From positions 241,661,447 to 241,725,446 of the forward strand of contig CM077158.1 of assembly GCA_039583875.1 (NCBI GenBank): a DNA stretch of 64,000 nt, read 5' to 3'. The notes beneath the pieces were generated by a model that did not search any database, was not told the DNA's origin, and saw only the letters and a list, made by a program, of their open reading frames with translations. Both the position numbers and the translations under genes were made by a program. Shown here piece by piece: positions 50,101 through 62,100 of the stretch. Source of the stretch: Platanthera guangdongensis (Eukaryota; Streptophyta; Magnoliopsida; Asparagales; Orchidaceae). Each line of letters starts with the position of its first letter. The first letter of the stretch is position 1.

Positions 50101-53100
50101 ATTCCGTCAACGTCAACAACAAGCCCGCAAAATCCATCCCCACCACACGCCCATTCCGAGCCACAACTTTCCCCCAAAGAAGCCAACACCTCTCTGTTGT
50201 CGCTGCTTTCCGCTCACCGACCACATTATCTCAGCCGCTCCCATCGATCCAGGTACCATTTTCCTTTACCGTCGACGTCTTCATCCATCTACGCCTCTGC
50301 CTCCGCCTCTGTCGACGTCGCCAACACACATATAGGATCGAGACCCTCGTCGACCTCGCCAGCCAGCAACATCGTCGTTTGCATCGTTTCTGTCGAGCGG
50401 CTCCTTCAACATCTGACACTCTTTCTAACGCGCGTCTCGGGCTGCATACGCTTCCTTTCGCCAGGTGCAGGATACCTTCATCGTGCCGCTCCAGTCACAA
50501 AGGATGACATGCCTCCTACTCATCCAGAACCACGTTGTTGGTTATGTAGTATTAGAGTATTTGAGTCCTTTTTATATCGTGTCATATTGTATCTAGTCAT
50601 GCTACATGTGTCGAGTTAAGCATGTGTGTCAAGTCAAGTTATGTGCGTCATAATATTTTATGTGTTTTAATATTTTGCTTATTGTCTTTTATCCAGTATT
50701 TATGCCAGTGCCATTGTGGCCTTCTATACAGTGGCCTTGACATGTAAGCATTCTTGTCATGGCGTCGCCTAGGCGTCACGGCGCCCAATTGTAAACAAGG
50801 CGTTTGACGCCTTTTTTTTATAAAAATATGAGAATAGACTGCAGTTTATATATAAACCGCAGTCTATTCCATGAACCCGAGCATATACTGCGATTATTTT
50901 AAAACCGCAGTTTATTCCATGAACCAGAGAATAGATTGCGGTTTATATATAAACCGCAGTCTATTCTAGGGGTCAGTGTAGCATAGACTGTGGTTTATAT
51001 ATAAACCGCAGTCTACTCTCAAATAGACTGCGGTTTATGAAACAACCGCAGTCTATTCCATGAACCCGAGCATATACTGCGGTTATTTTAAAACCGCAGT
51101 TTATTCCTTGAACCAGAGAATAGACTGCGGTTGTTACGAGAACCGCAGTCTATGCTAGGGTTCATTGTAGAATAAAACCGCAGTCTATATCATGTGTACT
51201 ATAAACTGCGGTATTTATAATAACCGCAGTCTATATACTGCCTTTTTAAAAAAAAAAAATTGGCGCCTTGCGACTTGCTCACCTTAGTGTCGCCTAGGCG
51301 TCCGCCTTGTCGCCTAAGCGTCAAGGCGCCCAGCGCTCGCCTTGGTTCGCCTTGACGCCGAGACAAGAATGCATGTAAGAAGACAATCGATCAATGAATT
51401 AAAAGTTTCCTTTTCTATCTCTAAGCCCTCTTTCTGTATACCCGCCCGCCTCCCCTCTAAGGTTTCCTCTCTTCCTCTTTCCCCCAAGTTTTTCTAATTC
51501 CCTCTCCTCTACCTTCATTCTAGGGTTTGCCGTTATATTCCCACCTCCATCGGATCCACGGCCAAAAGAGGCCCATAATAGAATGCTTCACTTCTCTTCC
51601 TAATAGCCCAGATTGCTTCCACTGATGATATTAATGCTTGGCCGCCCCTGATAAACCCTATAACATCTGTTGACGTGGTCCCTTCAACAACATATCCTTG
51701 GTTCGACAATCTTTTCTTGCTTTGTAATTCGCCAACTAATCTATACTTGGGATGACACCAAACTCATCAATGGATGGTTTTGTTGTATTTAGAAGGAGTT
51801 CAATCTCTCAAATCTCCAATGCTAATTGACACCTATGATACCTTCACAAGAACACTCTGTTTAGCATTCTAATGTGTAGAGCTCGATCAATACTGCGAGT
51901 TTCTAATCTCTTTTGAATATAGCTGATTCCACTACAAATGAATGTGAAGCACCCATATTGTAATAATACTTTTGATGATAATGTATATATAAGCATGCCT
52001 AAGTGTTTTCATGATAAGTTAAAGATGGAGACATTGCTAGGTATGGAGCATATCAGCAATCTTTTGCATTGTAAAAAAATTGCTCAACAACAACAACACT
52101 CAAGCCTTTATCCCACTATAGTGGGGTCGGCTATATAGATCCTTTGTCGTCATTGTGCACTATATTTTGTCATAATCTCACTAATGCCTAAGTACATCAT
52201 GTATTTCCTTGTAGTTTCATTCCAAGTCTTTATTGGTCTACCCCTCCCTCGTTTAACATGCCTAATAACTAGACTCTCACAACGCCTAACAGGTGCCTCT
52301 AATGGTCTCCTTTGTACGTGTCCAAACCATCTTAGTCGATCTTATCGCATCTTCTCTGCAATTGGTGTTACTCATGTCTTATCCCTGATATATTCAGTTC
52401 TAATTTATCTTGTCTCGTGTGTCCACACATCCACCTAAGCATTCTCATCTCCGCAACTCCCATGTTTTGTTCATGTACACAATTCACTGCCCAACGCTCA
52501 GAACCATAGAGCATCACATGTCTAATTACAGTACGGTAAAACTTGCCCTTAAGTTTTAATGGTACTTTACGATCACATAAGATCCGTGACGTGCCTCTCC
52601 ACTTCAGCCAACCCGCTTGAATTCTATGTCACATCTTTATCAATACCTCAGTCTTTTTGAACTATCGATCCAAGATATTTAAAACACTCACTGCGGGAAA
52701 TATCTTGATCACCCAACTTAATAACGAAGTCATTCGTCCTTCTTGTATTGCTAAATTTAAGCTCCATATACTCCGTCTTTTCCCTGCTCAACCTAAAACC
52801 TTAAAGCGTCTTGTCAAGATTCAAGTTTTGTGTTTACACCCTCGCGTGTCTTATCAACCAAAATGATATCATCCACAAACAATAAACATCAAGGTATTGC
52901 TTGTTAGATATGTCCAATGAGCTCATCTAAGATAAGGGTAAAGAGATAAGGGCTTAAAGCTGAACCTTGATGTAAGCCAACAGTGATAGGGAATTCCTGT
53001 GTTAGTCCTCTAGATGTCCTCACCTTTGTCACTGAATTTGTATACATATCTTTGATTATGTCAATATTTGATGCATTTGCACCTTTCTTTTCTAATACTC

Positions 53101-56100
53101 TCCATAAGATCTCTCTTGGAACTCTGTCATAAGCCTTCTCAAGATAAATAAACAACATTTGCAAATCTTGTTTTCTTTCTCGGTAGTTGTCAATGAGACT
53201 CCAAAAGAGATGTATAGCTTCCATGGTCGACCGCCCTGGCATGAATCCAAATTGATTCTCCGAGATGTTAGTCTCTCGTCTTACTCTTCTTTCTATTACT
53301 CGTTCCCTTAGTTTCATGGTATGACTCATCAATTTAATTGCTCTATAATTAACACAATTTGGTATATCTACTTTGTTATTATACAAAGGTACCAAGATAA
53401 TTTTTCTTCATTGGTTTGACATCCTCTTTGACTTCAGTATCTTATTGAAAAAACTTGTAAGCTACAAAATTCCTTCATTCCCTAGATTTTTCCATCTTCG
53501 ATGGGTATATCGTCTGACCCAACCGCCTTTCCGTTTTTCATCTTCTTTAGAGTATCATTTACCTCAGATACTTGAATTTTACGATAAAACATTATGTTCA
53601 TATACTTATCTGATTTACTTAACTCTTCCAAGTTCAATTCACTGTCTTTTGTTTCATTATAAAGTTGATAAACGTATCTTTTCATCGCTCTTTAATATTC
53701 ACATCATCCGTCAAACTGTATCTGTCTCATCCTTTATGTATTTTACTTGGCTTAAATCTATGAAGCACTGATACTTCCCCGAAGGCAGCGTACCCGTACC
53801 GGATACGTATCCGGTACCGGTACGTTCCCGATACTCGATGGATACACCTATGTGGACGCACTTGAACTTAGCACATCATTCTGCATACTGTGATAGGAGT
53901 CTGTTTTTCTAGAGTAAACAAATGTTGGCTCTATGATAAGAAGCGTTGGTACGTCCAATTAAGTTGTGTATCTGTACTGAGTATGTTTCTAGTATCGGTA
54001 CCTTTGTGTTACAAGTACGTGTATTGAACGTGTTGATTCAACGCAAGTTATTAACAAAACGGCTAACTTGTCTTTAGACTAACCAGAGATTGAAGATGTT
54101 GATCTCCAACAATGAAGAAGAAAAAAACTGATAAGTAATTTAAGTTTAATTTTATCTCTTTTGGTTAAACATATAAGAAGTTAGATTTTGTAATATTTAC
54201 GAATGCTTAATGTTTGAAAACTTCAAGTTATGTTGCATTGATTTGTGAACTTGTACTTCAAGTTATGATTTATGTTTAATGTTTCGATGTTTTGAGAACT
54301 ATTTATTGCACTTGTGATATATAAATATATATTATATTTGTTATAATGTATGATGATGTACCCGTATCCTTGTTTTTAAAATTTTGTCCTACCGCCATAC
54401 CGGGTAAGTATCGTATCCGGTACCTGTACCCGTACCGGTGCTTCCTAGGCTTAAATTTTTTGTCTTCCTTTTCTAGCTTGAGCAATTTTATATATGTCAC
54501 GCTCTCCATCTTTAGTATCTAGTCGCTTATACAATTCTTCATAAGTTTGATTTCTTGCTTTACTTACTGCTTGTTTAGCTTCTTTTTTAGCGACCTTATA
54601 CTTGACTAAGTTTTCATCTTTCCTACAAACGTAGAGTGATTTATAGTTGATGCTCTTTGCCCTCACTTTATCTTGCACTTCCTCTTTCTCCCACCAAGAT
54701 TCTTTACTTGGAGGCACACAACTTTTTGATACTCCAAGTACGTTCTTTCCAGTTATCCTTAAATATGAAGACATAACTTCACATGAGACACTAGGATCAA
54801 CATAAGTGTCATCAAGTAGTTGTTTCATAGTTGCTGTTTTGAAAGCAACCCGCTTTTCCATCTTCAAGTTCCACATCAAATTTTTTGCAACATTTTTGTT
54901 TTTGTCTTAAATTTATTATATTTAATTTGTACATCTAACACCAATAACCTATGTTGTGTCGTCAAACTTTCTCCTGGTAAATAAATTACTCATTTTACCA
55001 TATTTTCCTTGCTTCTTGTTGTCTGTCAGTACATGAAAGTGAGCAAAATGAGAGAAAACTCTCAATTTTATTTTCATAAAATATTTGATTATTGCGGGAA
55101 GAGTTTTAATTACTGGAGGGAGTCTGGACACTCGAATCCAAAGAACCCATTATTTATATACTCGCATGATCATCGGATAATGAGGAAATGAAAAAAGAAA
55201 GAGAGCTCAATGAAAGAAATAAGTTGGATATACGTGCTCGACTATGTTCTCGAGGGGGCCAAGGGTTCTTCACATCAGGCGTTCTCACTAATAGTGCACG
55301 AAGACACCATTGCTTTCACGCCAAGGACTAGGGCACACTCGTAGACTTATTCGCAACAACCAGCAAGAACTCAACAAGAGCAGGAACTCGCAATATCCAA
55401 TATGAACTCAACAGCCATAAGGAATCCAACGACAAAAGCATCACTAGAGAAAGACTTGGCGGTCACACGAGAACAAGGCGATGCGATAACTTTCTCTTCA
55501 AAATGTGAGATTGGCGAGAACGGTTAGATATGAGGTCGCCACAAACAGGAGAGCTCAACCTGGTTGCGAGATTGACAGGAGGGTAGTCATGAGCTCTAGG
55601 GGCTGCGGAATTGACATACGAAACAACGATCTAGTTCTCAAGCCGAATTCACTCAATACTTTGATGGAACTCAGTGAGAGTTTTGTCGAGAGATCAATCT
55701 GCGTGTGAGATCGACGAGTGCATGCGTTCGATTTGGGCGCAGGAAACTGTGTGAGGCACCTTCTATCTCGAGTGCAGCGATCAACAGGGGCTCGACATGC
55801 ACAAGACGAAGTCCATTTGCGAGAGTTGGAGAAATGATAAAAACCCTCCTTGATCTGATACCAAATTGAGAATCTGAAATAACTTGTGCATTCAAAATCA
55901 AAATCTAAAGTAAAGTATCACATTTCATCTTTCTATATACACAAAGAGGAGTGGCACTAAAACACCACAAGAGGAGTCGGTTTAAAAAAGGGAGTTAAAT
56001 AGAAAACGATTATTAGTCTTTACAGTGGGTTTTTGTATATATTGAAAGGAGAGAAATTCAATTATACTTTAGAAACAAGAAACACTCCTCAATATATATG

Positions 56101-59100
56101 AGTGACTAACATACAAGCATAACATAAAATAAAACAAAAGCCTAACACTCCCCCTCAAGTTGGGCTTGTGATATCTGTCACACCCAACTTGAACATAATG
56201 TTACCAAAACACCTATGAGACAACTTTTGTAAGCACATTCAGCCAACTGTTCATCCATGGGGACAAATGGAGTGATAATGACTCCCCTCATTATATTTTT
56301 CTTAATGAAATGACGATTGACTTCAACATGCTTAATGCAGTCATGCTGAACAGGATTATGAGCAATGCTAATAGCGTCCTTGTTATCACAGTATAGCCGA
56401 ATGAGGACTTTTCTTCGAATCCCATGTTCAAGCAAAAGGGATCGAATCCTCATTCCTTCACATATTCCCTGAGCCATAGCCCTAAATTCCTCTTCGGTAC
56501 TGGATCTGGCAACCACATGTTTTTTGCTCCTCCATGTCACCAAATTTCCTCCAACCAAGGTACAATACCCGGACGTGGATCTACGATCATCAATTGACCC
56601 CGCCCAATCAACATCTGTTAAAATTCAATGGATAATTCTTTGTTCGGAAAGAACAAGATGCCACATCCCGGAGAGGTTTTGAGATATCTGAGAATCCGAT
56701 TGGCAGCATCTAAGTGGTGTGATTTTGGAGCATGCATGTACTGACTGATAACTCCAACAACATAAGATATCCGGGCGAGTATGAGATAGGTAGTTGAGTC
56801 TCTCCACCAGATGATGAAAGTTATTGATATCCGTGACAGGTTCTCCACCACCCCTCTCCAATCTATGGTTCGCTTTAATGGGGGTGTCAACAGGTCTACA
56901 CCCACTCATCCCTTTAGTCTCTAGCAGGTCAAGGATGTACTCCCTCTGTGAGATAAAGATACCGTACTTGGATCTGACAACTTCAATGCTAAGGAAGTAC
57001 TTGAGGTTCCCATGATTCTTTACCTCAAATTCACTGGCTAATCTTGCCTTCAGATTTTTGATTTCTTCCATGTCACCCTAGTTATGACAATGTCATCCAC
57101 ATAAACTATCAACACCGCCAATTTCCCTTGTCTGTGCTTTACAAATAGGGTATGATCAACATTACATTTGAGTATACCCAAATGTGACAATTGCTCGTTG
57201 GAACCTCCCAAATCAAGCCCCCGGGGATTGTTTTAGCCCGTATAGAGCCTTCGTCAATCTGCATATCTTTCCCTCAGATCCCTCAGAGGTAAGACCAGGA
57301 GGTAGATACATATAAACTTTCTCTTCTAAATCTCCATGGAGGAAGATATTTTTCACGTCCAACTGGCTAAGAGTACACCCTTTGCAGGCAACACACGAGA
57401 GCAGAATACAGATAAAATTCATCTTTGCAACTGGAGCAAAGGTTTCCTGATAATCAATCCCGGCCGTTTGGGTGTATCATTTGTCAACCAACCTAGCCTT
57501 ATAACTGTCCACAAGACCTTGAGGGATTTGTTTCACCGAAAAATCCACTTGCATCCAACCACAGTCTTGTCTTGAGGAAGATCAACATGGTCCCATGTGT
57601 AATTCTTCTCAAGGGTAATCATCTCTTCCCGCATAGCATCTTTTCACTTTTGATGTCTCGGAGCTTCCTGCCACGAAGAAAGTATGGAAATGGAGGACAA
57701 AGAAATGACAAAGGCTCGATAACAGGAGGAAAATGAGTCATAAGTCATATAATGAGATATGGGATGTCGAGTGGAAGCATAATTACCTTGAGGACTGGTA
57801 GACGGATCAGGTGTGGATTCAGGTATAGTGTGCAGAAGCCTAAGTTATCAAAGGCGCAAGGCGCACCGAGGCGCAAAGGGCCCCTGGAGCCTAGGCGCAG
57901 GCGCGCGCCTGAGGCACGTGTGGCGCAAAAATGGGGAAAAAGGAAATTGAGCGAATTGAGCGCCCAATTCGCTGAAATTGAGCGAATTGGGCGCCCAATT
58001 CTCTCAATTTCAACGAATTGGGCGCCCAAGTGCGCCTAAGGGGTGCATCAAAGATCATGTTTTTGCCCATATTAAGAAATAATTTTTTTTAAAAAAATAC
58101 CTTGAAAGGCCCGAGCCTTTCAAAAGGAGCGCGCCTAGGTTCGCGTAGGCGCGCCTGAGGCGGCGGCTGAGGCGCGCCTAGGGCACATCGCCCGCCTCAG
58201 CCTGAGGCGCGGCGGGTTGCGCTCGGCGCCTCAGGCGCGCCTAGGCGCATGCCTTGACAACTATGGCAGAAGCTGACTGTTTGTGCCCCTTTGCCGACAA
58301 GTATAAACCTGCAAAGGAGGAGTAGGACGAGGAGGCAAAGGCGGCAGTAGAACCACAGGCGGCGGCGAAACCATATGTGGGATAGTAGGGGGTGAGATAG
58401 TAGGCTGATGTGGAGGAGATATAGATAGGGGAATAGCCAGGGAGCTCACTTCCATGGTAACAGTCTCCCACTGAAGAGAGCTCCCGGAATAGGACTCGAA
58501 TTCATGGAAAGTGACATCCATGGAGACAAAAGGCTTGTGGGTAACATGATGAAAACACTTATACCCTTTTTTTGTGTCCGAGTATCCAATGAAGACACAC
58601 CGAAGCGCCCGGGGATCATGCTTGAAAGTGTGGTGCACATGGACAAAACACACATCCAAAGATACGATGGGTGAGCTCACTTGGAAGGATATTGAGGTTT
58701 TTAACAGTGTTTTGTGGTTTAGGATACGAGTTGACAATCGATTAATAAGATGCGTAGCCGTGAAAACTGTATCCCCCAGTAGTATTTGGGTAGGTGCATC
58801 TGAAGTAAAAAACAATGAGCAGGAGTGTACACACAAGAAGTTTGGTGGATGATATATTGATACCCAAGTCACATAGGTAACGTTCAAAGTGAGAGTCAAT
58901 GTACTCACGACCATTATTGTACAACCCCGTGTTCGCCGAGTGGGTCCACCAGGCCGGGCGAGCGAGCCAGAGCAACCGGCCCGCTTCAGAACAGCCGGCG
59001 GGCGAATCCAGACGGCCGACTCGCTCTCGCCAAAGCTAGGTGGGCGAGCTGCGCGAGCCAGCCCATCCTGCCCGCTCTCGCATAGGTGGCCTTATCGACC

Positions 59101-62100
59101 AGCCCGCCTCCGAATAAAGGGCTGGCGAGCCGCGACGGCCCGACTCGTGCTCGCCTAAGGATGGAAGGCGAGCTGCGGGAGTCAGGCCGCGTCCTCCCAG
59201 CAGGGTGGCGAGTTGAGGCGAGTTGACCCCGTGTCTGAGAAACACGCCCTGTGGGGTCCAAAGGCAAAATTACCTGGATGCCCTTGCCGGGGTGCAAATA
59301 GCTTACCGGAACAGTGGAGTCACGTGTTAGCAGCCACTTTTGGCTGCATATAACTGTTTAGAACATCGGAGGTTGGCTATTTGCAGACCGATTTCAGAAA
59401 ACTATAAATAAACCCAAGGGGGTACCTCAGGAGGCACGTTTTTACTTGTCCTCCGGTCTTCTTGCGCTTTCCGAGGTATCCTTAGCTCGGTATTTGGCTA
59501 AGGAGGGGAAGCGCTCTAAGATCTTCCGGGTGTGCGGTGGGTCCTCCACGCCGAGCCCTTGAGTCTGTTCCCTATTCTTCTTCCTTCGTTGTTCGGCTCG
59601 CAGGAGAGAAGTGTGCAGTCACTCCTTCCCCAAGAGAGAACTCCACAGAGACCGAGTTTTCAGTTTCAACATTTTTGGTGCGGTGAGCGTGGAGAGTGGT
59701 CAGCACAGAAAAGCTTCGGCAAACTCGATGACTGGAGGATCAGGGTAAGATTCAGACAGGTCCGACTCGCCACCCCCTCCCCCTCTCGCCACGGTGGGGA
59801 TGTTCGAAGACTTCAGGCAGGAGGTGCTCGGCCTCGTCAAGTTCGCACTCGGCGCGCGAGCCGAGTGCTCGACTCCAGCGGTTCCAGTCAGTGCCGCCCG
59901 GCTCTGGGCGACGACGCTCCCGACAGGCGAGCTGGGAAGGAAGGTGCAGAGGAGGGGAGAGTATGCGAGCTCCCCAGGCGAGTGCTTTTCCCGGGCTCGG
60001 CGAGTGGTGGCCGGTTCAGCGAGATGGGGTGCGAGGCACTCCGGCTCGCTACAGCCCCGTGCCCGGAGTTCCTCGAGATGAGAGGAAACAAGGAGCAACA
60101 GCGACAGCAAGACCGCCGTGATGTACGGATTGAGCAGGTCCTGACTCGGGCGGAGGACGATAGGTGCGAGGACCGAGCAAATGTTGGAACCCGAGGAGGG
60201 ATCGGGGTGATCCATGGGGGGGGGGGGGGTAAGGCTTCCCGAAAGGCGAGCCTCCATACCATGTACCGAAGGAGCGTTGACTCCACATCACAGACCCCAC
60301 CCCCGAAGGAGAGGATCACCTTCTCCAGAAGTGACATGCCGGATCATGAGGATCCCTTTTGCGATGCGCTGGTCATCCAGACGGCCATCAAAAATTTCAC
60401 TGTCTCCCGAATCCTCATCGACAACGGGAGTTCGGTCAACGTCATATTTAATATAAATTTAAAAAGGAATAAATTTATAAATAATTACACATATACATAA
60501 TTAAATATTAAAACTCGATATATGAAATATCTCCTATATATCCCCCGACATATTAAAACCGACATGAAAAACCTAAACTGACGTGCCCCCGATATCCGAC
60601 ATCTACAACCTTGATTGACATCTAAAGCCTTTTCAGAAACTTTATTTAGCCTTTAACATGAAAAGGAAGATAGGTTGACCAATCCCTCGCTCAATTTAAT
60701 TTAACCCTCTCACTCAATTTAATTTAACCAATCCCTATCTAACGATAAGTTGACCGAGAGGATCAAGAGTCGAAAATCGACCCAAATTCCCGACGTCGTC
60801 TTCTTCTTTTCCATCCCATCCGGTGACACAATCCGTGACACAGGTCTATGAAAATGGTATATTAAAGTTGCTTTGAAAAGGTAATTGGACGAATCTCATG
60901 AAAGTAGTTGTTAAGGGAACCTGACGAAAGATCTTGTATGCCATGCTGCTTCTTAGGGAATAGTTTGCACATAAAAAGAACGGTACCTACCTTTCCCAAT
61001 CCCGTGACACTCATGAATGCGAATATCAATTCTTTTTTCTATACTATTGACCCACATTTTTATAACCTATCAGATACATCTTGTAGGAAAATTTATTTAC
61101 CTGCTAATTTATTACCCCAACAGTTATTATGTGGTAAGTTGGGTAATCAATTGATGCGTTTTCCTAGTGCTACTTATGAGAGATAAGTGCGCGTGTGCAC
61201 ATAGCTCTGTGTGTAGTGCAAGTGGTCCATCCGATCTGTGATCCAACGGTTTGGAAAAACGGGCCTTAGAAAAGTAAAAAGAAACACAGGCAATGAAGGG
61301 CTTGGATTTCTCCCTGCATACACAGCTCCTGTGGTTCGAGCGCACGAAAAACAATTTTGCTACTTATTGGAAAATCGTTCTTTGGATCCTTTGTAATCTA
61401 AATAAATCTCCTGAACTAGCTCTTTTGTTTAAGTAGGAAAATCCTTAAAACCTTGCCCTGGTACTTCGATGTTTGGAATGAACCTTGTTGATTACCATCT
61501 TTCTACTATTGGGTACCTTGTATTCTTTATCGGCAGCCTTATTTCTTTGAGAAGAATCAAACCATTGTTGCTTTGTTCTAATGCTGAATTTGAATATTCA
61601 GCAATTGATCTTATTATTTCAGAGATTCTATAATTGCATCCCCTCGTGCTAGTATAAACTGGCGACTGACGATTATAACATATATGGATAGAACTTACAT
61701 ACAGGTAGTAAAAACGATCTTACCATTTCCCGTCCTTTCTAGTTTTTTTTTTCTTTTGTGATAATTAAGTTACTATGCATAATGCTGAAAATCTTGTAGT
61801 TCATGAACAAACAAAATATATTAAAGTTGGTTGTCATTTTAATTGAAAATGAGTTGAAGAGAGTTGATGTTTCAATTGTTAAACTAATGGTTAAATAACG
61901 GAGGAAACTAAGGGTCTGTTTGGGGCGGCGTCGGGACACCATTGCGGGAGCAGATACTACCCGCAAGGTAGAAATGCGAATGTGCGCCGCGCGGGTGGCG
62001 CTGTTTGCTCCCGCATCCCTTCACAAAAACGTCGGTGAGGCTCCGTCTCCAACCCCGCCTTCAAAAAGAGCGGGAGCGAACGCAGATGAGTAGGTATTCT

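Noticed and set aside
50832..51237. CRISPR-like array of regularly spaced repeats
   Set aside because: The units are palindromic hairpins within a transposon bounded by an 8-bp duplication in a plant genome; repeat and spacer lengths are irregular and there are no cas genes.
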